From Salticus scenicus (Eukaryota; Arthropoda; Arachnida; Araneae; Salticidae), in NCBI GenBank assembly GCA_963930645.1, contig OZ005656.1, forward strand, positions 269,060,993 to 269,124,992: DNA of 64,000 bases, given 5' to 3'. The notes under the pieces were generated by a model. It was not told the DNA's origin, ran no database searches, and saw only the letters and a list, made by a program, of their open reading frames with translations. Shown piece after piece: positions 56,724 through 64,000 of the stretch (within the stretch, counting starts at the first letter, position 1; each line of letters begins with the position of its first letter). Position numbers and translations under genes: made by a program.

Positions 56724-57394
56724 ACTAGTATGTTGTGGCCACCACAAGACTTTCTTCTATATTTTCCTATAAAAATTCACGCAGTAACAATATTTAAAAA
56801 AAAATACGATTTTTTTCAAAGTTTTTTTTTTTCGTTAAAAGTAAAAAATATCGATAACTTTGTTTTAAATTACTACATATTTATAGTTCAACCATTCGCT
56901 TTAAAGGTATTGACGAGACCTTTCGAAAGATACCGATCTTGAAAATTTACAAACCCCGGGGGGGGGGGGGAAGCGATACCCCAAATTTTTTTTCCAAATT
57001 AACTACTACTATTATCAATAATTCATATTAATTTCACAATCACAGGTTAAGAATAACTCTCATTATGTACATTTATACGAAATTTTTTCCTATACTGCCA
57101 TGTTAAAAATTTAGAAAAAATACGATCACAGAGCCACCTGTTGAGCGATTGATCCCCAAATCTAATCAGCCTCAGTTTATGTCAGGGGCCAACTAAATAC
57201 CAAGTCTTGTTAAATTTCGTTTAAAAAAAAAAAAAAAAAAAAAAAATCGATTTTTTTCTAAGTTTTTTTTTTTTTTTTCGTTAAAAGTAAAACTAGTATG
57301 TTGTGGCCACCACAAGACTTTCTTCTATATATATATATTTTTTTTTTTTTTTTTTTTTTTTGTGAAAATTAATACATATTCAATCACTAACAAT

Positions 57395-57437
<43 letters not shown>

Positions 57438-57788
57438 AGAATTTTTTTCTAAGGTTTTTTTTTTTTTTTTTTTGGTTAAAAGTAAAAAAAATCGATAACT
57501 TTGTTTTAAATTATCACAGATTTATAGTTCAACCATTCGTTTTAAAGGTATTGACGAGACCTTTCGAATGATACCCATCTTCAAAATTTACCCCCCCAGG
57601 GGGGGAAGTGATGCCCCCCCCATGCACAAAATTTTTTTCCTAGTTACATACTACTATTATCAATAATTCATATTAATTTTACAAACACAAGTGTAAAATA
57701 ACTCTTATTATGCACATTTATACGAATTTTTGTCCTATGCTGCCATATTACTTACAAACTTTGAATAAACACCATAAAATGCAATAAA

Positions 57789-57840
57789 CTCGCAACAATT
57801 GTTTCGGGTCGAAAAAACACACGACCCTTCATCAGGCGAA
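57789..57840 (-). ncRNA. Hammerhead ribozyme motif (left arm)
   Basis: Exact mirror of 57,919-57,970 on the minus strand, with the same core and stems. Confidence 0.7.
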
Positions 57841-57918
57841 TAAAGTAGGCTCGAGTGCTGCAGTCAAAGCGGCAACGCGTGCGTTGCCGCTTTGACTGCA
57901 GCACTCGAGCCTACTTTA

Positions 57919-57970
57919 TTCGCCTGATGAAGGGTCGTGTGTTTTTTCGACCCGAAACAATTGTTGCGAG
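57919..57970 (+). ncRNA. Hammerhead ribozyme motif (right arm)
   Basis: CTGATGA (57,924-57,930), one extra A, stem II GGGTCG (57,932-57,937) / CGACCC (57,948-57,953) with a 10-nt loop, GAAA (57,954-57,957), self-complementary stem III ACAATTGT (57,957-57,964), U17 at 57,965 (triplet GUU), and stem I TTCGC (57,919-57,923) / GCGAG (57,966-57,970). All core nucleotides are present and stem I is mostly G-C. Confidence 0.75.
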
Positions 57971-59288
57971 TTTATTGCATTTTATGGTGTTTATTCAAAG
58001 TTTGTAAGTAATATTTTTACAACGCCAGTTTATTGATGCTTCTTTATTAAATTTATGCTGCCATGTTAAAAATTTAGATAAAATGCTATCACAGCGCCAC
58101 CTGTTGAGCTATTGATCCCCAAATATAATCAGCAACAGTTTATGTCGGGGACGAACTAAATACCAAGTTTGGTAAAATTTCGTTAAAAAAAAAAAAAAAA
58201 AAAAAAAATACGATTATTTTTCTAAGTTTTTTTTTTTTTTTGTTAAAAGTAAAAAAAATCGATAACTTTGTTTTAAATTATCACAGATTTATGGTTCAAC
58301 CATTCGTTTTAAAGGTATTGACGAGATCTTTCGAATGATACCCATCTTCAAAATTTAACCCCCCCGGGGGGGTACTTCCCCCCCAGGGGGGGAACCGATG
58401 CCCCCCATGCACAATTTTTTTTCCTAGTTAACTACTACTATCATCAATAATTCAAATTAATTTTACAATCACAAGTTTAAAATAACTCTCATTATGCCCA
58501 TTTATACGGAATTTTGTCCTATGCTGCCATGTTAAAAATTTGCATAAAATGCGATTACAGCGCCACCTGTTGAGCTATTGATCCCCAAATCTAATGGGCA
58601 GCAGTTCATGTCAGGGTGCAACTAAATACCAAGTTTGGTTAAATTTCATTCATATGTTCGTGAGATACAGCGTCCACAAAAAAATGATACAGACAGACAC
58701 ACACACAGACAGACAGACAGACATTTTCTAAAAACTATCAATTCGTGTTCAGGACATCCCAAAACGTGTAGATCCGTCAAAAAACGGAGGTCGAAAATTT
58801 TCGAGAATCCAATACTTTCTCTATATTACATATAGAAGAAAGTAAAAAATCGATTACTTTGTTTTAAATTATCACAGATTTATAGTTCAACCATTCGTTT
58901 TAAAGGTATTGACGAGACCTTTCGAAAGATACCCATCTTGAAAATTTACTCCCCTCGAGGGGGGACTTCCTCCCCAGGGGGGGTGGCGAGGCTACTACAC
59001 ATACAAAATTTTATTCCTAGTTGACTATCTCTATTATAAATAATTCTTGTTAATTTCATAATGATTACTAAAAAAATAATTCTCTTTATGCACATTTATA
59101 CAAAATTTTGTCCTATATCACCATGTTAAAAATTTAGAAAAAGTGGGATGGCAACGCAACCTGTAAGACAATTTTTACCAAAAGTTGATAGGCACTAATT
59201 TATGTCAAGGTGCAACTACATACCAATTTGTATGAAATTCTGTGCAGTAGTTTCTGAGATACAGTTGCCACAAAATTTTGTCACACAC

Positions 59289-59319
<31 letters not shown>

Positions 59320-59510
59320 TTTTCTAAAAATAGTCAAAGCGTGTTCTAAAGCTCTCAAAACGTGTAAATTCATCAAAAACCCGAGGTCGAAAATTTTTAC
59401 GAATCCAATACTTTCTCTATATTACATATAGAAGAAAGTAAAAATATGGTCACTCTAACCTACTTTCCTCTAGTTACTTTTTGAAAATTAAGATTTTCTT
59501 AACATTATTA

Positions 59511-59538
59511 TTTTTAACCTCGAGAGGTGTTCACATTA
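59511..59538 (+). repeat. 28-bp direct repeat, left of family A copy
   Basis: TTTTTAACCTCGAGAGGTGT followed by TCACATTA. Recurs at 60,753-60,780 with two mismatches. Confidence 0.8.
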
Positions 59539-59663
59539 TTATTACTTTCTTCTATATGTAATATAGAGAAAGTATTGGATTCGTAAAAATTTTCGACCTC
59601 GGGTTTTTGATGGTTTTACACGTTTTGAGAGCTGTAGAACACGATTTGACTATTTTTAGAAAA

Positions 59664-59730
<67 letters not shown>

Positions 59731-60752
59731 CAAAATTTTGTGGCAACTGTATCTCAGAAACTACTGCACAGAATTTCATACAAATTGGTATGTAGTTGCA
59801 CCTTGACATAAATTAGTGCCTATCAACTTTTGGTAAAAATTGTCTTACAGGTTGCGTTGCCATCCCACTTTTTCAAAATTTTTAACAGGGTGATATAGGA
59901 CAAAATTTTGTATAAATGTGCATAAATAAATGTAAATTTTGTATAAATGTGCTTATTTTTTTAGTAATCATTATGAAATTTACAAGAATTATTTATAATA
60001 GAGATAGTCAACTAGGAATAAAATTTTGTATGTGTAGTAGCCTCGCCACCCCCCCTGGGGGGAAGTCCCCCCTCGAGGGGAGTAAATTTTCAAGATGGGT
60101 ATCTTTCGAAAGATCTCATCAATACCTTTAAAACGAATGGTTGAACTATAAATCTGTGATACTTTAAAACAAAGTTATCGATTTTTTTTACTTTTAACAA
60201 AAAAAAAAAAAAAAAACTTAGAAAAAAATCGATTTTTTTTTAACGAAATTTAACTAGACTTGGTATTTGGCTGGCCCCTGACATGAACTGGGGCTGATTA
60301 GATTTGGGGATCAATCGCTCAACAGGTGGCGCTGTGATCGTATTTTTTCTAAATTTTGAACATGGCAGTATAGGACAATATTTCGTATAAATGTACATAA
60401 TGAGAGTTATTCTTAACCTGTGATTGTGAAATTAATATGAATTATTGATAATAGTAGTAGTTAACTAGGAAAAAAATTTGGGGCATCGCTTCCCCTCCCC
60501 TTAGGGGGAAGTACCCCCCGGGTAGGGTAAATTTTCAAGATGGGTATTTTTCGAAAGGTCTCGTCAATACCTTTAAAACGAATGGTTGAACTATAAATAT
60601 TTGATAATTTAAAACAAAGTTATCGATTTTTTTTTTTTTTTACTTTTAACGAAAAAAAACTGAAAAAAATCTTTTTTTTTTTTTTCTTGTTACTGCGTGA
60701 ATTTGTATAGGAAAATATAGAAGAAAGTCTTGTGGTGGCCACAACATACTAG
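59539..60752 (-). mobile_element. Family A element, full-length reverse copy
   Basis: Plus-strand order: terminal hairpin (ACTTTCTTCTATATGTAATA at 59,544), head, long CTGT repeat then (GT)n at 59,665-59,729, 'TCAGAAACTACTGCACAGAA', a C/G-tract module near 60,050, a second body with 'CAGGTGGCGCTGTGATCG', another C/G tract near 60,490 and the constant end 'GTGGTGGCCACAACATACTA'. With 56,724-59,440 it forms a tail-to-tail inverted cluster of about 4 kb. Both sides carry the ~28-bp direct repeat. Confidence 0.8.
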
Positions 60753-60780
60753 TTTTTAACCTCGAGAGATGTTCACATAA
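60753..60780 (+). repeat. 28-bp direct repeat, right of family A copy
   Basis: TTTTTAACCTCGAGAGATGT followed by TCACATAA. Partner of 59,511-59,538. Confidence 0.8.
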
Positions 60781-61394
60781 ATCCGGAAAATACTTTTGTT
60801 TTCGCGCACGAACACTCTCATTGCTATGAAACAACATTTACAGGTTAAGTTGCCTTACGCTAAAAGCTTGACAGGATGGACTTCAGCGTCAGAAATCTAC
60901 GTTCATCGCAATTTTCGATTCAAATTTCTTTCAATTGTGATGAAAAAATATCTTCGCCTTCCAGATACAAAAGTACATTTTATAAGATATCCCATTCAGT
61001 TTACTGTGTGATATGTTTACAGATTCTGATAGATATCATCGACACGAACACTTTTCACCCAGCGTGGGTGGTCTCTAACATCCCCCAGCAGTACATCTTC
61101 TCCGAAAAGCATCCCCAGGATGTCCTGTGAATAAAAAGGAAATCCTATGGACCTCCTAAGGACGTTCTGTGGGCAAGTGTGCTACTCATATCGTAAAAAA
61201 AAAAAAAAAAAAAAAAAAAGATCAAAGCAGTCTGGGGACTGCCGATAGAAGTGAAAACTAAGTAACTTGTGAATTGTATCGTCGAGCTATTAGATTATTA
61301 TTTTCGAATTATCTTTGGTTTCTAAAGAAGTGTTTATGATCTGTATTATATGATTCGGCACAATATTTGTAGCTACCCATATTAAATGAACTAA
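60781..61394. other. Low-copy stretch without a recognised gene
   Basis: 60,790-61,130 is GC-balanced, with two overlapping plus-strand open frames (60,796-61,011 and 60,876-61,130). 'CCAGGATGTCCTGTG' and 'AAGGACGTTCTGTGG' look like a short degenerate repeat. An A21-type tract lies near 61,196-61,219. Confidence 0.4.
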
Positions 61395-61810
61395 GCCTAA
61401 AATTAGGTAAAAATGTTGCTTACTTATGAAATTATTTTAATTAGTAGCTGAGATACAAAAGAAAACCGATACAGGACACCTCAAAACGTGTAAATCAGCT
61501 GAAATCTCGAATTCCACTTTCGATAATATAAAAGAACTTTAAAATATCTTTCGAATGATGTATTAAAAATAATTTAATCATAATTAGAATTTGAAATATT
61601 GAAATTTTAAAATATTACAACGCCATCTGGCGGTAGAAATTTCTGTAATCTAATGTTCGATTCCAAATCAACAAAGCTTTCTAATGATGCATTACTTATG
61701 AAATAATTTTAATTAGTAGCTGAGATACAAAAGAAAACCCATTCGGGACACCTCAAAACGTGTAAATCAGCTGAAATCTCGAATTCCACTTTCGATAATA
61801 TAAATTGGTA
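61395..61810 (+). repeat. Tandem duplication, ~276-bp period
   Basis: 'TTAGTAGCTGAGATACAAAA' through 'GTGTAAATCAGCTGAAATCT' and 'CACTTTCGATAATATAAA' occur near 61,441-61,532 and 61,717-61,803. 'TTACTTATGAAAT' precedes both. The shared block resembles the family A/B head (CACCTCAAAACGTGTAAATC). Confidence 0.75.
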
Positions 61811-61974
61811 AAAAATATGTTTCTTCTCATGGAAAGCCTTCGCTGACGATGACGCGAGTTTCATGATTTTTGTTCACCCAAAAGTGCTCAACGCGCCTAA
61901 AGAAGTTTTCACTTCAAAAATTATTACGAAAAATTACTTTTCATTTGTATACTTTCAAACAAACTTGAAGAGTG

Positions 61975-62100
61975 TTTATGACTTATGTTTGTCTGTCTGT
62001 CTGCGCTCTAACTCATATAGCTGAAAATTCTTGAAATTATGTGCAATTCAAGTTCACTGTGGGATGAATATTCTATTGAAAATGAAGTGTTATATCGAAT
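61975..62100 (+). repeat. Family C head fragment
   Basis: 'GTTTGTCTGTCTGTCTGCGC', 'TCTAACTCATATAGCTG', 'ATTCAAGTTCACTGTGGGAT' and 'TATTGAAAATGAAGTG', in plus orientation, truncated. Confidence 0.55.
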
Positions 62101-62663
62101 GTTACATCATGACAGTGTTATATCGAATGTAACAAGTGTTATTTATTTTTTTCTCCTAAACATGGTATCACAAGAAGATATCGCCAAGTTTTAAATATAA
62201 CTCAAAAATAATCGAGGTCGAAACTGCATTTTTTCTTTGTGTATAATTCATTTGTATATACCTATACAAGTCTTGGCCTTTTGAAGGCCGTCATAATAGA
62301 ATTTTATGTTGCCCTGTAAACTAGTCATTAATATTAATCATACATTATATTATAGGTGCCTTGTTAACAATGTATATTAAGTTTTATATATTTTGTGCTC
62401 TATAAAGATGCATAATACGCTTTCAATAAATATCTCTTACACACTGCAATGCATTTGAATAAATTTATGAGTGCTTACATATTAACCTTTAGATGCATGA
62501 TTTATTTTAAATCAATTAAAAAATGTTTTATTCTTACCTATATTAAATAAATCACTGGGAAAATACTTTAAAATCATACTCTATTTTAACCATGGTTTAC
62601 AGCTAAAAAGAATTTGTTGTCAATCGGCAAACATGAAGCATTAGAGCTTCAATATTATTCTAA
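62101..62663. other. AT-rich stretch, nothing recognised
   Basis: No supported gene. Possible family C traces near 62,280-62,470 ('TTGCCCTGTAAACTAGTC'). Confidence 0.45.
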
Positions 62664-62665
62664 TA

Positions 62666-63477
62666 CAGTAGAGCACCGATTATCCGCGCATTGAGTGGCA
62701 ATCGCGGATAACCCGAAAAACAGAGTAAAATGGGGTGCAAACATGAAAAAAATTACGCGATAGAACAGTATAATCCCTGTTTCTAAACTAAAGTAAAAAG
62801 ATAGATTTCCTTCTAAAACCGTAAAAAAAAATTTCCAAGTATAGGCCTTTAGAATTACGATGCACCGTAAACATGTCGGTATTTTTTTACCTTTGCACTG
62901 TAGAACCTATTGCATTTTCCTTGTTGTTGGCTTGAATTTAAATTGGGTTTTTTTGGAGGTTAGTAATTTAAATCGTTTTTCGAGGCTCTCGCACTCGCGG
63001 ATAACACAGGCCTACAAAACTGAAGTTGAGAAAATTTTATTTGATGATTTTAGCTGATTTTCATGTTTTTTGTTGCGCTGAAACCGAAAATGCAGCTCAT
63101 TTTTCTTTCTCACGTATAGATTTTTATCAATACAGGGTGTTTACCGACACAATTTCTTACATATACCCATCATAACAATAGGTTAGTTGGTTGGCTGGTA
63201 TTTGTTTTACGTCGCATTAGTGCTTCGCAATTACAACAATAAGTACCTATGGTTAATTAATCATGGAAACATTCTATAAAACTTTCTATTTTATTATATT
63301 GGTGGAAAAGTAATGGAAGAAATTCTATAGGTAGGCACCCTGTATTGACAAAAATCTCTACGTGATAGAGAAAAACTGACTTCATTTTCGGTTTCAGCAC
63401 ACCAAAAAACATAAAGATCAGCCGAAATTATAAAATTAAAATTTTACATGTCGATTTGTGTAATCGGTACTCTACTG
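62666..63477. mobile_element. pogo/Tigger-like non-autonomous element
   Basis: TA at 62,664-62,665 and 63,478-63,479. Ends are CAGTAGAGCACCGATTATCC and TAATCGGTACTCTACTG, inverted with one mismatch over 17 bp. 'CGCGGATAAC' recurs subterminally at 62,702 and 62,997. The element is 812 bp with no transposase. An inner foldback (63,026-63,139 against 63,333-63,447) makes up its right half. Confidence 0.8.
63026..63447. repeat. Foldback inside the Tigger-like element
   Basis: 'GCTGAAACCGAAAATGCAGC' on the left pairs with 'ACTTCATTTTCGGTTTCAGC' on the right, and 'TATCAATACAGGGTG' pairs with 'CACCCTGTATTGACA'. Arms are about 115 bp and imperfect. The ~190-bp loop has 'GGTTAGTTGGTTGGCTGGTA', which is unassigned. 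Confidence 0.65.
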
Positions 63478-63610
63478 TAATATCTTAGATGACAAAATTG
63501 GGTATGTTGCCGAAAGGCAACACACAGCATTGAAGGGTTAAGTAGTAGTGCTGTTAATACCATTTTGAACAAAAGAGCATTTTCTAGTGAACGCATATAG
63601 CATGCATTAG

Positions 63611-63780
63611 CAGTGTTGCCAGATTTGGGGACTTTTTTATTCAACATCCACCATTAATTTTTTATTGCAACAGGTGCCTAATCACATCGACGATTAATCG
63701 TCTATTATGTATGTCAAATTTTACTCCTCAAAATTATTGGTGGTAGTTGATTAAAAAAGTCCCCAAGTCTGGCAACACTG
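63611..63780. mobile_element. hAT MITE with perfect 8-bp duplication
   Basis: TGCATTAG at 63,603-63,610 and 63,781-63,788 flanks a 170-bp element. Ends CAGTGTTGCCAGATTTGGGG and CCCCAAGTCTGGCAACACTG are inverted over about 30 bp with one or two mismatches. 8-bp duplication and CAGTG-type termini fit hAT. Confidence 0.95.
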
Positions 63781-64000
63781 TGCATTAGTTTCGTGTCATT
63801 TTAAAATTATTTATAGAAGTTAAAGCGCCGATACCCAGACGGGTAAAATTCAAAAATATTTTGTCAATTTCGTTGAAAAATAATAATTAAACGAAATAAA
63901 GAAATATCATGAAATAATTTTTCAGACATGAATTTTGCTAAAATTTGAATCTCAATATAAGTCAGGTACGTATCAATAAGTTTTGAAAAAATATGATCTG

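Larger units (their letters stand above)
57745..58014. repeat. 270-bp near-perfect palindrome
   Basis: 57,745-57,878 and 57,881-58,014 are exact reverse complements (134 bp each) around the 2-nt centre 57,879-57,880, checked at ten-base intervals along the arm. Inner arms contain TGACTGCAGCACTCGAGCC. Confidence 0.95.
57751..58053. mobile_element. Palindromic hammerhead-bearing insertion
   Basis: The palindrome plus a 39-bp tail (58,015-58,053) interrupts a family A copy. TATGCTGCCAT occurs just left (57,736-57,746) and just right (58,054-58,064), extending to 15 bp with one mismatch, which is a target duplication. The host family A sequence reads straight through this point in other copies. 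Duplication size, hammerheads and inverted arrangement match the Penelope-like element at 54.3-55.3 kb. The sequence outside the ribozyme core differs, and there is no coding region. Confidence 0.8.
56724..59440 (+). mobile_element. Family A elements, tandem forward cluster
   Basis: Three or more units in a row. Starts ACTAGTATGTTGTGGCCACC at 56,724 and again at 57,293. Body modules 'GAGCCACCTGTTGAGCGATT' (near 57,129), 'CGCCACCTGTTGAGCTATTG' (near 58,096 and 58,560). Tails with GACA repeats at 58,691-58,722 and 59,289-59,320. Hairpin ends (ACTTTCTCTATATTACATAT / ATAGAAGAAAGT) at 58,815-58,846 and 59,410-59,440. C/G-tract modules lie near 56,956, 57,593, 58,361 and 58,965. The hammerhead palindrome is inserted at about 57,750. 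No coding capacity. Confidence 0.75.

Noticed and set aside
59552..59809. Overlapping open frames with repeated Val-Cys or Thr-His/Asp-Arg-Gln
   Set aside because: They translate the CTGT and GT microsatellites of family A on both strands. Other copies have stops or shifts.
60796..61130. Two overlapping plus-strand open frames as a small gene
   Set aside because: GC-balanced, but no recognisable domain, no clear splice or start context, and degenerate repeats at the 3' side.

Overview
This 64 kb window is AT-rich eukaryotic DNA, judged by eye at roughly 70 percent A+T. I found no intact host gene, no rRNA gene, no functional-looking tRNA gene and no CRISPR array. The only host-coding candidate is one weakly supported internal exon on the minus strand at 51,515-51,680. 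Nearly everything else I can identify is transposon-derived or simple sequence. The mix of elements is Helitron-like ends with CTAG termini, Tc1-type transposase remnants, TA-, TTAA- and 8-bp-TSD MITEs, tRNA-derived SINEs and a Penelope-like GIY-YIG element. Together with the base composition this suggests an arthropod, and I lean towards an arachnid such as a spider. The species cannot be read from the sequence. All repeat comparisons were made by eye within the window.

Layout. 1-5.5 kb holds Helitron-like pieces, the first of two near-complete copies of an ~0.85 kb element (family B; the other is at 7.6-8.5 kb in the opposite orientation) and two copies of a dominant ~0.75-1 kb family (family A). 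The first family A copy is flanked by 59-bp direct repeats. 6-7 kb holds a 188-bp MITE and piggyBac-type ends. 9-21 kb carries further family A copies, a third family (C, with a GACA-repeat head and a body reused in tandem), tandem arrays and a SINE. 22.9-24.2 kb is a head-to-head pair of dead Tc1-like transposases. 25.9-26.6 kb is a SINE cut by a palindromic TA MITE, which itself has a sister copy inserted at its exact centre. 27-44 kb has more SINE, family C, foldback and piggyBac/TIR elements and an ~310-bp tandem array at 41.8-42.85 kb. 48.6-49.9 kb and 62.7-63.5 kb are pogo/Tigger-like elements. Perfect 8-bp target duplications mark two hAT MITEs at 50.4 and 63.6 kb.

The most interesting part is 53-61 kb. 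A ~1.56 kb palindromic element (53,250-55,853) was invaded in its right arm by a 1.03 kb Penelope-like element with a 15-bp target duplication. The uninterrupted opposite arm shows what the empty site looked like. That element has inverted terminal repeats of about 220 bp, each containing a complete hammerhead-ribozyme core, and it encodes a GIY-YIG endonuclease domain but no reverse transcriptase. About 2.5 kb further on is a second, unrelated-looking insertion of about 300 bp with an 11-15-bp duplication. It is a near-perfect 270-bp palindrome whose two arms each encode a hammerhead core. A decayed relative lies at 38.6 kb. I consider this palindromic hammerhead element the best candidate for a little-described mobile system here.

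The genes do not work together in any pathway. The window reads as layered, nested insertions. The nesting gives relative ages: for example family A is older than the hammerhead palindrome inside it, and the 1.56 kb palindrome is older than the Penelope-like element.
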